DNA of 64,000 nt, from positions 13,318,485-13,382,484 of the forward strand of contig NC_134027.1 of the NCBI RefSeq assembly GCF_964204645.1, given 5' to 3'. A model generated the notes under the pieces. It saw only the letters and a list, made by a program, of their open reading frames with translations. It was not told the DNA's origin and made no database searches. Positions 11,772-23,809 of this stretch are shown here, piece after piece. The DNA is from Tubulanus polymorphus. Lineage: Eukaryota > Nemertea > Palaeonemertea > Tubulaniformes > Tubulanidae. The translations under genes and the position numbers were made by a program. Each line of letters opens with the position of its first letter. Positions within the stretch are counted from its first letter, which is position 1.

Positions 11772-13740
11772 CTAATCGAATATCTCCCTGTCCAGTGGAA
11801 ACTTATAGTCAATTGTATCGTATAGCACAGGCATTTTGTAGATCACACCGGGTATGCCAGCTGGACAACCCATATGCCTAGTTTCCCTAATCTTGTGGTT
11901 ATTCCAAATGTTTACGACGTCATTAGCCTCTTTTCTTAGTAATTCTGTAAAACAAAACCGAAACAGGGTGCCCTGTATTTCATCTGCAGGATCATACAAC
12001 TGAACTTCCACCAAATCTTGAAACAAGAAAATTAATTTTAGAAAATTATTTGACGCCTGGGAAAAAATGTAGAATTTCTGGGCTAAGCTAATGTGGAATT
12101 GCAAATTTGAAATCGAAGTTTTAAGAAATTTGGGGAATGATGAGATTTGGCGATTGGGTAGATAATACAGGTCTTCGACTCTAGTAGTGGTTTAAATTTT
12201 TTTATTGAAAATTCTCAATAATTGATCGCGAACTTGCGACCGACTTCATTTACTTATGCCTCTAAGCTGGTCTGCAACTTCATTGCCTCCATGGATGAAG
12301 AAAGAGCTCTTCTGATGTCTGCTTCATTATGACTTCGAGCATATCGTGTGGCCTAGCCAGCCGGCCCGGTCCCCGGGCCCGGGCCACGCGTTTGGCTGTC
12401 ACTCGATTTCCTAGAGTCTTGAGTCTGGGTGGGTTGAAGTAGACATTGTCATTTAAAATAACATGCTTATGTTGTTCTGTATGAATTACCCGTGTGTCAT
12501 GTATGTTGTATTAATTTATTTTAAAATTTGTATTTATTGAATTTGGGAATTTTATCCCGGAATTTCAATGTAATAAGGATCAATAAAGAATTGAATTGAA
12601 TTGTCACCTAATACACATGCCATCAGAGGACACGGAGCCGTATATGACAGCTATGCTATTATAAATTGCTAATCTCACGAAACTTGCATACTCCTAATAT
12701 CAAACATATTTTCACAAACGATTGAATATTGAAATTATGTGTTTACACATTTTCATATTAACCGCTTGTAGCCGCTGATGAAATTTACGCCGGCCCTACA
12801 CACATCGTAGATAGCTTCGTCATTCCACCGGCATGCCCACGTCAGGGTCTGACTTTTATATCAGACTTCCGCATCGTGTATACATCCGCCATTTAACCGA
12901 ATAATCCGATTTACTTATCATTTCTATTTATGCCTGCCGCTTCTGATATAATCATACATCCTTTACTATTACAATACGTCTTCTAATGATATTCAATGCA
13001 ATATAACATTTCGACGTTCAAATATAGGTCATTATATAATCACAGGAAGCCATTCTACATCTATGTCAATAATATTTTGCCAGATAGCTTGTTTGTGTAC
13101 ACATAAACCTGTGACGTTTTGCACATCGATTTACGGCTGTCGTTTGTAAAATGACGCTGAATGGTTAGCATTGTTTAGGTTTCATAATGGTAACGTTTTA
13201 TAAGGCGTCAAAAAATCCTTGCCAATATTCCGTAAAATGTTTATATAGGAAACACCGCCACGATTCTATTTTCTGATTATGCGGCGATTTACCAACAATA
13301 TATGGCTTGGCTGACACTGCATCGTCATGACCCAAACGCAGCAATGAGTGCAGCATATTATTTTCAGTGCCTGGGTTACATCGCACTAACTTCGGAACGC
13401 CATTGATTGCATTAACAAAGTTAAGATATGACAGGGCGACGGTTCCACTATCTCTGTTCGAATTACCGAGTGTGAGCCATAACACTCGTCGGGTAAATCC
13501 ATCTATGCATCCATGTATGCAAAAACCATAAAACCGTAGTTTATCGTATTGGTCCACGTGAATAACGTAATGGGGACGCCACATCATTTTAATTCCCATC
13601 AAACGAGCGCAGCCCTCCAATTCTTGACTTACAGCACTGATAATGTCGTTAAGTGGAGCTTCTGGACCTCGACGCCTAAGATGCATTGCTTTCAATCGCC
13701 TCTGAACCTGGCGAACGCTAAAAATCATGTAACAAAACAT
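11772..13740 (-). pseudogene. Integrase-like (DDE) dispersed gene, two exons, probably inactive
   Basis: Two pieces belong to one reading. The upstream piece, 13740-13198, holds an rve-like core: HVDQYDKLRFYGFCIHGCID, then DGFTRRVLWL, then VRCNPGTEN, then NQKIESWR. The downstream piece, from about 12017 after a TTGTTTCAAG acceptor to 11772, holds FRFCF and NIWNNHKIR, the usual C-terminus of this animal family. The family is known from uncharacterised vertebrate and invertebrate proteins with an integrase catalytic domain, thought to derive from transposons. The second catalytic position, normally Asp before GTEN, is Asn here (codon AAC). No clear donor ends the first piece, which runs into TAA. 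The intron of about 1.2 kb contains a retroelement tail (12200-12602). It is unlikely to encode an active enzyme. Confidence 0.6.
12200..12602 (+). mobile_element. 3' end of a non-LTR retroelement or SINE
   Basis: The segment ends ATCCCGGAATTTCAATGTAA, then GGATCAATAAAG, then a short tandem tail (GAATT)n at 12585-12602. An AATAAA signal and simple-repeat tail of this kind are typical of LINE/SINE 3' ends. A GC-rich palindrome CCCGGGCCCGGG lies near 12375. No reverse transcriptase is visible, so the family is not assigned and the 5' boundary is approximate. Confidence 0.45.
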
Positions 13741-13744
13741 TAGG

Positions 13745-15990
13745 CATTTTTCTAATTACTCGAAGCACGTATTTTATAAAGAAGTGGAGGGCGGAGAGTG
13801 AAAAAAAGGAAAATAAGAATTTCTTTCTTCGTGGCGTTTTATGGAAGGGATCAGGAAAAAATACAAATAAAATTATTTTAATACTGGAGCATTTTCCACA
13901 TAAAACCTGGGGAGGACAGCAGAAAAAAATAAAGCAGAGTGAAAATTCTGATTAATTTAATTCAAATGATGGGAGAAATGGAAAAAAACTGTTTTTTTTT
14001 GCAAATCAATAGATTGAAAATTAAGATGAACATAACTTTTACAAGTTACAGACTAGATTGAAAATCAAGACGGACATCAAAAAATAATTCTCTTTTTCAT
14101 TGAAAAATTGTGGTGAAAACACGAAGGCCTTTATGCTTAATACTGAATACTTACGACGTCAACTTCCCTTGAAGTGATAGTTTGCATGTTGTTTCAGATG
14201 CGTTTAAGCCCTGCCGAAAAGCCTCCTCAATATTTGCATCAACTATAATCATTTCTCATTGTTAAGGAGCTGGCGCGACTAGGGGACAACGGGTGAACTA
14301 GGCGTGGACAGATATGCCATCTAAATGACCCATGCTAACTTCTATTTAACAAACAAAAACCACAGATACAGTAAACCTTGCGTAAGTCGGATCTATTGGG
14401 ACCAAGAAAAATCCCCCGACTTTTGAATGAGTCGGATTTCCGGCCTTTAGTCCGAAAACTATGACTCGAGAATTACGAAAACTGAATCAACAAGAAATGC
14501 TTTAAAACTCTATTCGGGTTTATTTTTCTTTTCTAATACACTTATCGGAACTAAAACAACAATTGTTGATGTAGGCCTATATATCGTTTATTTCAAGCCA
14601 GGGAAGAAATCAAACTGCAATAGGAAAAAGATAGCCCTCCGACTTTCGGTGATTGATTTTTCATTTTGGGACCAAGAAAAGGCCACTACGAGATAAACGA
14701 GTTACCGACTTTTTGAATATAAATTTCTTCGAAAAAGAAAAGAAAAATAGAGGCGCAGCTGCCCCAATGTAAATTCAAATTATAAAAGGACCGACCTTCA
14801 CTTCACAGGCGCAACTCGTAAAAAGTCGCACATTGTAATTCCGTGGTTTTTACTAAAAGTTTTAGCCTTTCACAAAATGTCAGATTAGGCTAAATAGTCT
14901 TTCTACATTTCATTAATAACTTGAATTGTATTATTGTAGTCCTAAGAAAAGGATACATTCCATTTTTCCCAGGAGTATCGGTAGCCGTTTTAAACGTGCA
15001 TTTTTACCGCTGTGTTTCTTTTCAAATTATGTAGTAAAGTCGTAAAACGTAAGACGTAAATCGTAAGTACTAAGTCATAAATCGTAAGTAGTAAATCGTA
15101 AGTCGTATGGCGGTCCAGGAATTCCGTACTCCAGCGATGCACACTATGATCTTTAGAACCTGTCTCTGCTGACTGGGAATAAGATATTTCTATAAGGTCT
15201 GAGAATAAGCGACATTCAATGCTAGTGTTTAAGGCCCGTAAACACGAGTTCTCAGAGCGAAGGGGGCGGGTGCAGCATCACGTGGTCCCGCTCCGCGAAT
15301 AAGCGTGAGCGCACCGCTCGCTAGATTTTCAAAGAAATGAGTGCACGCGTACGGCCGTGACCACTTGTTAGTGACGGCATCAAGAAGGATGGCCCCGAGA
15401 ATCCCCAAATCACAGGTTACTGTGAACAAATGGGATTCAGATATGCGGTCCTTGGTTTCACATCGTCACTGTTCTCAATTGTTGCGTTCAAAAATTCCAA
15501 GAAACGCCAGCAAATATCTGCATTTCATTTCCTTTAAAATGGTGTATAAATTAATTTCATCGAGCAAGGGACTGCAGAACTATATGATATTCAATCTAAA
15601 CTTATGTTTTAAAAATGAGCGCAAATTATCGTTACAATGGGGGCCTCGAGGGACCGCCACAAAATGGCGCCTAGAAACTGGAAACTTCTTTATTGATTTC
15701 AATCGTCCCTTCAAATAATTCTATGAACATTATTTCGGAAAATGCAGGTGGCGCACAATCATAATACATACAACTCATCAAGCTGACGAGTCGTTTCCGT
15801 AACCAATGTTACAGACGGGTAACCGATCTACTCGACTCCACAGACAACTCAACGACCCGAGTAACCCCTAGTTTGACTATAACTATAAATTATGTTATGT
15901 TAAACCGTATTGGTGTGACTTGACACATCAAATGCGTTTCCCGCATTGATATATTTCTATTATCCACTTTTCAAATTATGAATAGCACGC
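13745..15990. other. Host DNA without supported gene; possible DNA transposon end
   Basis: Host sequence. ACAGTAAACCTTGCGTAAGT at 14368 followed by CGGATC resembles the end of a pogo/Tigger-type element, but I could not find a convincing opposite end. A 125-residue open frame at 15.34-15.72 kb has no recognisable domain and overlaps an antisense frame, so it is not called. Confidence 0.35.
15035..15108. repeat. CGTAAGT/CGTAAAA short tandem repeat
   Basis: Imperfect tandem copies of a 7-10 bp word (CGTAAGT, CGTAAAA, CATAAAT). Confidence 0.8.
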
Positions 15991-16025
15991 CTGCTCAGAA
16001 AACCCGTTATCGCTGCTTTGCAGCT

Positions 16026-16920
16026 ATATTTGTATATTTCTTTTCTATCTTGATCAGTTAATTCTTTATTCAACGATTCAAAATCCCCATAAATTACAAA
16101 TGGCACTATATTTCAATTTATAATCTTTTTTCGTTGGCATTATCAATTATCAAAAATCTGTATTATCACATAATTCTTTATGTTTTAATAATGCATTCTC
16201 GCTCATAAATTTAGATAAACATTTTCTACATAGATATATTTTACGATGGTGATCACTTTCTGTTCTAAAGAATAAATCTATTTGTTTTAACCAAATAAGA
16301 TGTTCATTTTCATCTTTTTTGTAATATAACAAATCTATAACATTTTCATCATCATAATATTCTGTTAAATATAAAGCTTCTAATGTATAATCTTTAATAT
16401 TTTCACCTTTTGTCTCTAGTAATTGCATTAATTCGAATACATTTATTTCTAAATTATTAACTTTTTCTATTTTAGGGATCATCTTTATAGTTACTGGATA
16501 TTGATCAATTTTATATAATGTTTCATATTTCCGATAATCTGTTATTCTACAAACATTTTCCTTGGTTGGGTGTAAACAACTAATAATTGGCCGTAGAAAA
16601 CATTTATTATCTTCATTTTGAACATTCATTACTGCTTTTGTTGTAAATGGTAATTCAATATGAGATGATGCTTTAATGTCCTTTTCTATTGTAAAGTTTG
16701 AATCATTTGTAAACATTTTATTACTTTTAGATGCTTTATTCCTTTTTGTATTATAAATATTTAAATCTAAAGATATAACTTCATTCAATGATAAGCCAGA
16801 ACCCTCAAAATATCTTTCTTCAATATGACGTTTAAATTCATTAAATATTTTATCTAATTTCTCTTTTATTTGTGTTTTTGAAATTATTTCTTCAGAATGT
16901 CTTTGAATTCTATACTCCAT
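16026..16920 (-). pseudogene. polB: Polinton block B: DNA polymerase B, N-terminal part
   Basis: An intact 256-residue frame (16920-16150) is the N-terminus of a protein-primed family B polymerase of the Polinton type. It includes the KCFLRPIISCLHPTKEN region, a Cys-Cys-His-Cys finger (LCRKC...KHKELC) and IKMIPKIEKVNNLEINVF. After a stop and a frame change the homology continues to the ExoI motif FVIYGDFES near 16.07 kb, where the catalytic Asp and Glu of the 3'-5' exonuclease sit. It then ends abruptly at about 16026. All polymerase motifs are absent, so this is a truncated relic. It lies 5 bp or so downstream of the finger gene, as in block C. Confidence 0.85.
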
Positions 16921-16924
16921 TTTT

Positions 16925-17539
16925 ACTTCTGATTTTATAAAACTTACTTTTCCAGAAATACAAATTTTTGGTTATTCAACATCTGTTACAAAGTCCATCA
17001 TTTTTTCAATTATTTCAATATATTTGCTATAATCTTCTATTGTTGATCCTTTTAAAAATCTAAAAATCTAAATATAATAGCTGCCGGTCCAATTCTACTA
17101 CGTAATGATTCTAAAATTTCAATTATTTCTAGAGTATTAATATAATTTCTAACATTTTCCATGTAAGGTTTATTTGAAATAGATTTAGTTATTGAAGCTG
17201 GTTTTTTTACTAGTTGAGGTTTATCATCAAAATATTTGTTATTCTGTTCCTAAAAATTTTTTATTTAAATTTTGTGTTTTTGTGATTCGAGATGTCTTTT
17301 ATAATTCCTTTTTACTATAAATTCATTACAAACTTCACATTTTATTTCGTCTTTTTTCATATCATTTATTTGAATTTGAATTTTCTGGTGTTTCAAAATC
17401 CATGACATTTTTTTTTTGATTTGCAGTTTTTTCATGTCGTGCTTTATGAGATTTATCAATGTATTTTTTGCAATGTGTACAATAATATTGATTTTCATTA
17501 ACATCATTTTTTTTCTGTTTGGTGTTCACTGTCCCCCAT
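16925..17539 (-). pseudogene. Polinton block B: two-finger protein upstream of PolB
   Basis: The ATG at 17539 is preceded by GATAA. The reading holds a first finger YYCTHCKKYIDKSHKARH near 17.46 kb and a second finger IKCEVCNEFI.KRNYKRH near 17.31 kb. A helical tail containing RIGPAAI.FRF follows. There are frameshifts near 17.52 and 17.4 kb and stops in the tail. It is the divergent twin of 38407-39023 and in both blocks stands directly before the polymerase gene. A DNA-binding role in replication or its control is inference from position and fingers. Confidence 0.75.
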
Positions 17540-17613
17540 TTATCAGGGGAAAAAATTACTTGTGGTGATGAGTGCTGTGACGCCCTCTCGCCCTCTGATC
17601 TGAAACCCACATT
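17540..17613. repeat. Upstream flank shared with block C (39024-39100)
   Basis: The words TTACTTGTGGTGATGAGTG, CGCCCTCTCGC and TCTGATCTGAAACCCACATT occur in the same order at 39045-39100. Similarity stops at about the same base in both copies. Composition is GC-richer than the element genes. It is either the real end of the transposon or a conserved promoter region of the finger gene. Confidence 0.65.
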
Positions 17614-17619
17614 TTCCAT

Positions 17620-17880
17620 GTTTTACTCATATACGTATAACTTATGTCATCGTCTACAAATGAATCACCAAAACCATAGAAAGATAATTTTTCAAACGTA
17701 AACCCGCGAACTATCATTTTTATTTCTCGCTCAATATATTTTGTACAAATATCATTACAATCTAGAACGAGGCTCCGGCCGCATCAGCACGATAATTTAT
17801 TTCAAAAACACACTTTAAGATCGCCTAAACCAAGAAGTGATACTTTTACAAAATCTTCATATTTGGAGTCTTAAAAATAA
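17620..17880. other. Host DNA between block B and a MITE
   Basis: I see nothing supportable here. Confidence 0.4.
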
Positions 17881-17886
17881 AAACCT

Positions 17887-18030
17887 GGGGCCAGTTGCAC
17901 AGTCATGAATGACTTAAGTCCAAAAGTGGTCTTAAATCTTAAGGCTGGTCATAAGTTGTTAGATTAGCTATAGAGCTAAGTTGGTCTTAGACTGGTCTTA
18001 AGTCTAAGCCGTGACTATGCAACTGGCCCC
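17887..18030. mobile_element. Short palindromic MITE
   Basis: The termini GGGGCCAGTTGCACAGTCA and TGACTATGCAACTGGCCCC are imperfect inverted repeats. The interior is made of complementary GACTTAAG/CTTAAGTC words, so the whole 144 bp can fold back. It has no coding capacity. This terminus type is common in invertebrate genomes. Confidence 0.8.
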
Positions 18031-18590
18031 TGGACGCAAGTGGCCTATAATAGAATCAGAATCGACACTATCGACGTGGTCGTTTGTGTAATTAACCGAA
18101 CGCCTGTTTTACTAGTTTTTTACACCTACATATATATCCTGACTTCGACACTTTAGGTAGGTTCTGTTTTAGAATGTACAGGGATGACTGTCTATCAAAA
18201 TTTGCATAGAACTGTCTGAACATTGTTATTTTGTATCACCACATACACATAGTTTACCGTTTCTGGTGTTTGGACTGTAAACTCAGACTCACTGCCGCGA
18301 TAGCTGGAAAGCTGCCTCCGTTTTCGGCTTCAGGATAGCAAGCTCAGCTATTTGCACGTAAAACTACCAAAAACCCAAATATAACTATCGATTAACTGGG
18401 GTCGCCGCCTTGATAATTCACTGATGGCCTCTCATGGCGCATAAGAACTGTCGGATAATTATCAGAGCAGTATGCGCTTTGATCAAGACTGTAAATAAAA
18501 CCGATCAAGACTGTACATGTGTATCATTGTATCAATCTAACTCGCGTGCCTGTGCCGCTCTCTCACTGGCAGTCTTTCAATGCGCTCAAG

Positions 18591-18647
18591 GTGTGTGTGT
18601 GTGTGTGTGCGTGTGCGTGTGCGTGTGCGTGTGCGTGTGCGTGTGTG
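18591..18647. repeat. GT / GTGTGC microsatellite
   Basis: Pure (GT)n passes into (GTGTGC)n. An open frame running through it is an artefact of the repeat. Confidence 0.95.
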
Positions 18648-19351
18648 GACAGTAACTGGGACCAGGTCCTGTCTTATTCGTAATTCTGAATCTCTGCGGT
18701 AGATGTCGCAACCTCTGCGTTAGAGTGTGAGTCCAGTTTATTAAGTTTTAGTTTTGAATGCTTTTTATTATCGTTTATATAATCATTTCTAAATACTGTG
18801 TTCCTTCCCTATACCATAGAAATGTTTGGAGCCTAACAAATATTCGTATTCGTAGGTCACGATCATCATCCGTTTCACCATCGGTTTGAATCGTGTTTAA
18901 ACGACAGTTTCAGCGTGATAGAATAAAATCGATTCGCAAAAATGTCTAAACCTGACAGAGAATTGAATTGATCAAAGGAAGAATGTCTTGCTCTACTTGG
19001 AATCAAGAGAAAATCTGCATCTAGGCCCAGTTTAGCAGATGGCGAAATCTTGTGGGCCCGGTGTCAAGCGATTTTATCAACGCGTGTCAGAATGCCGTGT
19101 GAACGCTCGCCAGAATTTGGTCCGGACCGGTGTAACTAGTTGTCGTGTGAACACAAAACTGCCCCCGTGTACAACTTTTTCCTTAAGGCAAACTCAGCAC
19201 CAGATGCGTTGGACCAACTGTACCTGTTGACGAAGATGCCAATCCTCACCGGAGCTGCACCGTCGATGTCATATAACAACACTTCGGATACCAGGACCGT
19301 ACTCATTTCCGATTTCAAAATCAAACCAACAGTTTCGTTCCCGGCAGGTGT

Positions 19352-19444
19352 GGTGGGTTTGTAAGGGACACCAAATCAAAAAATCAAACGAAATCAATCA
19401 AACAAATAAATAACATGGTCAATCCTTATTTTAAGATTAATGAC
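19352..19444. repeat. Dispersed repeat, partner at 6247-6340
   Basis: Starts GGGTTTGTAAGGGACACCAA and ends TTATTTTAAGATTAATGA, parallel to 6247-6340. It is directly followed by the hairpin at 19459. Confidence 0.6.
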
Positions 19445-19458
19445 GATTGCACATACCA

Positions 19459-19501
19459 CGAGGATGACACGCCACTTCGTCTAAGTGGCGTTTCATCCTC
19501 G
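19459..19501. repeat. Inverted repeat hairpin, 19-bp arms
   Basis: Arms CGAGGATGACACGCCACTT and AAGTGGCGTTTCATCCTCG pair with one mismatch around a 5-nt loop. No oligo-T follows. Confidence 0.8.
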
Positions 19502-20640
19502 TTCATCTCAGCTGGTTGTTTGGGGAATGCCATCGGTATTCCGTAAACAACCAATCGGAGAGCATCTTTTCTGTAATGACGTTAGAAGCACGATTATGTA
19601 AGGACCTATACCGTTGAAGAGCAGTGATTGGCCGAGGGAGCTACAGGGGGCATGGTACAAACCACTCCTTGAACATTTTTGTGAAATTCGATATAAAGTG
19701 GCGATTCTACCGATAAAAATTGACTTAAGAAAATCTGCTCCCATATAATCAAGCCTCGTATTCGTAATTTCGTGAAAAATTCATCAGTCAGTTGTAGCTT
19801 TCGGTTTATACAGTGTATATTTAATCAGATTCTCCAGATTTTATTGAAAGTAGATATCATTATCATAGATGTGTAAAATGTTGAAGATGATGAAAATGAT
19901 GTGAGATCATGATTTTTGTGATTTATTGATAGAATATGAAATAAAACTTGAGTATTACTTAAAAATTAATGAGAAAATACTGATACTGCCAAATAGTGAA
20001 AGCTCTATTGGAGAGTAGGTTGAAACGTGATGAAAGCCGACCAGGGTCGGAGTATCGAAGCGTTGGAATTTAGACTATGCCCTTTTCGGTCTTAGCATTC
20101 CTTTGTCAGTGATACGTACTAGACTTATATGAGCTAACTTGTTAATATGCTTGACCCATTCACTGTGTTTGTTGTATGTACAATCTATTATATATTTCTT
20201 ATCAACACGGATATGCAGCGATAACAGGGCCTTCTGAAGTTTATTGGACACGTGTGTATACGTTTTTAGTAGCTTTAAAAAGAATACTGCTATAAGAAAC
20301 GATGTTTTGTACGGTACTGGTATATAGTTCCTTAACCTTAACAGTAATTCTGCTTACGGTAGGTAAATGATCTTTGTACGGAAATGTTTCTGATAGGCCT
20401 ATACGTAGTTGGTTGAAATTGAATGAAATAAGTATATTTGTTTTTCTGTTGAAGATAAGAAACGGTGAAGGAGGAAATACTAGTGGTAAACTAATAATTG
20501 GAACTAGAAAACATGCTTTGGAAGGTAAAAGCTACATGATCCACTGCTTTGTACGCTGACAATTAATGGAGAACTATATTAAGACAGCAAAAATCATAAA
20601 TTTCAGTCATTCCCGAATTGTGTCTATTTTTTCCGTCTAG

Positions 20641-20859
20641 TGATGATAATTCCGCACAGAAATTTCCACCAAATTTCAATGCGCGAAAGAAATAAAGCAC
20701 AAGTAGTTGTTGGATTTGATATAATGCCAACTCTAAAACAATCGAACGGAAGACAGAGTTTGAAGAATACGCATCACCGATCAAAGCGGAAGGCCGTTCG
20801 CCTACCAATATATCACTGGCCTAATGGTATAGTGCCGTACAGTTACCACCCGTCTATAG
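20641..20859 (+). CDS. Astacin-family metalloprotease, exon with propeptide/catalytic junction
   Basis: The exon follows a TTTTTTCCGTCTAG acceptor and ends at a GTAAG donor (20860). The reading enters with two bases of a codon and leaves with one. It encodes the end of the propeptide, a basic cleavage site (HHRSKRKAVR) and the conserved start of the mature enzyme, HWPNGIVPYSY, equivalent to the WPNG.VPY found in astacins, BMP-1 and meprins. Astacins are secreted zinc endopeptidases. The next exon is at 30064-30202, and joining the two gives an uninterrupted frame. Earlier exons are not identified. Confidence 0.85.
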
Positions 20860-21354
20860 GTAAGAATGCACATCTCATTAGGTAATGACCTAGTAATGAA
20901 GGCTCCTTCAAACCGACCCACTGAAGTCTATAACTACAAATGTATTAGACAGTGAGTCACAAAAGCCCGAGTACACTATTAGAATATTATCTAGATATGG
21001 GCTACTTCATTAGCCACCCAAATCATGGCCTTTCATACTATTGATTACTTAATGCATCATGCATCAATGACATCATCCTGCGTGAGATATTCAATCGCCC
21101 ATGAACGTTGAAATGATGAAATTGATATATAGCTCATGGCGATATAGCTGTGGCCCTCGTGTAATGACCTCATAGGTAAACTGTAGCAGCTAATGCAATT
21201 ACACCAATTAGTTTAATCAGCGAATACACTGATAAAGCGGTATTGCAACGCGATGTAAATCAAGCCAATAGAAAACTGATGGTCGGAACTACAGTGTTTC
21301 GCGATTGTGTGAAAAGTAAGATTAATACGTGAATGGGTGAAATTTCAAAATCGG

Positions 21355-21950
21355 TAGGGTCGGGCTTCGGGTCGACTTACTAGCAGGGTTGGGCTATGGG
21401 GTGATTTACTAGCAGTGTTGGGCTATGAAGCGATTCAAGGGTCGGATCTGGCTCTCACAGAGAACCTTCGTGTCAGTGATGCATCGCTGTTGTGACTCCT
21501 GATCCACGTTAGCTCGCGACGCAATATAACGGAGCGCCGCGAAGCGGCCAGTCAGGACTGGATAAAGGGCTGGCGATAAGCAGGCGGTGGGATCAGGCTA
21601 TGGGGAAATTCTTTAGACGAAATCATGTGAATTTCTAGTTGGCCTATTCGCTGTTGTTGGTTCATATTTCAAAATTGCCATGAGGAGATGAGGGTCTGGC
21701 TTTCACCGTAAACCGATCGTGTCATCGCTATCGCTACCCATGTCTACACGAACGCTAATTAGTATACGCAACATACGGAGCGCCACAAACCGGTCACTCT
21801 CAGGATTGGGCTAAGATCTGACTATAAGGGGTGGGGTCGGGCTATGAGGAGATTCACTGCTAGGGTCTGGCCACGAGGGGATTTACTGGTAGGGCCTGGC
21901 TATGAGGAGATTCACTGGAAGGGACTGGCTTTGAGGAGAATGAATATATT
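21355..21950. repeat. Minisatellite and internal duplication
   Basis: Copies of a ~40 bp unit containing GGGCTATG(A/G)GG.GATTCACT(G) occur at 21355-21450 and 21830-21950. Between them two diverged copies of a block ending CGGAGCGCC...CGGTC/CGGCCA (near 21.53 and 21.78 kb) indicate a segmental duplication. Confidence 0.65.
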
Positions 21951-22578
21951 ACTATAGTGTCCACATTCCTTGGTCTGAGGCCGACAATTTAAGCCCTAGG
22001 GTGGGTGCCGGGTAGTTTCGAAGTCTTTTCCAAACATATTTTCCAATCAAGGTGTCGATACGTATGAGGTTAATTCCTCATACGGGAAGCATTAATAAGT
22101 GCGGGAGACATCGACAAGTAATAGAATTGATCGCGAACACCTAAACCTAACGCCAACAGAAATCCTTATATTTCTCATTTTTCACACTCTCATAACATTG
22201 AAACGTGACATTATCGATGTTCAATGAACGACTTTTTATTTGGAGATAGATATAACACATATAGTATCACGTACATGTCCCTCTCCCTCTCCAGGCTCCC
22301 CTTTTCCCTGCCCCTGTCCCTCTACTTCTCCCTCATTGATTTTCAACTACGGCCTCTTCAATCGTCCCGGCTAAAACCACCTGATACTCGAGTGTTGGGT
22401 GTTTAACACTCAGATAATCACCCAAAATATATTGATAACGGCTGTCGGGTCGGTATGGTGTATTCGGTGTTGGGTTGTTTATAGCTTCTTTGATAAGAAC
22501 CTGTGGTTACTTCCAATGTCACCATAAATTCCATGCACCGCAGTCGGTCTTGGGAGTGTAAAGGAGATTTTCAACGCT

Positions 22579-22720
22579 TTTTAGCCCACTTGGGACTTTA
22601 GTCCCAGCGGACTATTGCGTTCACTTTTCGTCCGTCGTCCGTCCGTAGGCGATATCCAGTTATTTTGGGAAGTGTTGAAAACGCTTCAAGGTAATGTCTT
22701 GATATTTGGTTTACATATGT
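22579..22720. repeat. Dispersed repeat starting TTTTAGCCCACTTGGGACTT
   Basis: The first 22 bases recur at 46391-46412. The body contains tandem CGTCCGT units near 22630. It is probably one end of a common host repeat; family not assigned. Confidence 0.5.
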
Positions 22721-23686
22721 GTAACCCTCTTGAAATTCTGTTGATTATTTTCATTATCATTATTATAATAAATTTTCCATTTTCCAGCCAAAATTTTTTC
22801 ATAAAATATAACTCCTCTTAGATTCGACCACTAACCGCTTATTAACGTAATTTTCATTTCTGTCAGAAATATAACTCACCTGACCATTTCGAATTTGCGT
22901 ATAGTAATCTATCATGAAATATTTCCGGGTGTAGTTACCGGATCTAAACAGCGACAAGAATAACGCAAAGCATTGTCATCCATTGATAAAAGTACACCCC
23001 GAAAAGCCTGCAAATTACCGGACGACCTCGAGCATCAAACTCAACCGTAAATCGCGGATTCAGACTTACAACTAGTCCGGATCCGTCATTTACCGCGAAC
23101 AATATACAGCCAACATGGTGGATGGTTGAAATGATTTTCAGCTTAAATTTATCGCAAATTTATGGCGAGTTTTAGGACTTTAATGAACTACGATCCCTAT
23201 AATGAATTAATAGATTAATTCGATTAGTAAATCAATTTACGTTGGCTACATTTCCTGGAGATTTCTGGCTCAAATCAAGGTAATATGGACAGAAATGGTA
23301 GGGATTTTCGTATGGAATTTTACTTCCGCGTTCACTTGACGACTCGGATCAATCACAACGACAGCAGAGTTTATGTAATAATTTAAGGTGAGAATCCATT
23401 AACCAGGGAATGTTAGACATGATTTCTTGGTCAAACTGCAGTTAAGGTCACCTTCCTACTGGGTGGTGCTATGATATGAGTACATATGGTAGCAAATGAG
23501 TACTCGGCAAAGCAACGATCATTGTTGGCTGCCTACTTACCTAATGCCTAGCTTTTTGAGGGATACGCCTAGAATAGATTTAGGCCCTTAATGTAGTGTG
23601 TAGAGCCAGTGGAAAGTGAATTAGTTAGTAAGGGACTGGTTTACACTTATGTATATGACTATTTATTTCGATTACTTTCTTTCCAG

Positions 23687-23809
23687 CTATTAATCGTGGC
23701 GAACTGGTCAATACGGTCTTCAATTCCTTTGCCGAATCTTGCAGCTGGAGGGAATATATTTAAACCACAGTGTGCAAGTGTACGTTTCAGATTAAGCGTC
23801 TCAGATGCT
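23687..23809 (+). other. Possible 123-nt exon, doubtful
   Basis: Flanked by TTTCTTTCCAG and GTAAGTAC, and exactly 123 nt long. The phase imposed by the neighbouring astacin exons would give a stop within it. A different plus frame and the opposite strand are both open throughout. I do not recognise the protein in either. It could be a cassette that ends translation, a piece of a repeat, or chance. Confidence 0.2.

Larger units (their letters stand above)
18650..20640. other. Host DNA upstream of the first astacin exon seen
   Basis: Contains the dispersed repeat at 19352-19444 (partner 6247-6340) and a hairpin at 19459-19501. Signal-peptide and early propeptide exons of the astacin gene should lie upstream of 20641, but I could not identify them. 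Confidence 0.4.

Noticed and set aside
15341-15718. 125-residue open frame
   Set aside because: No domain, no splice or codon evidence, and it runs through unrelated host sequence.
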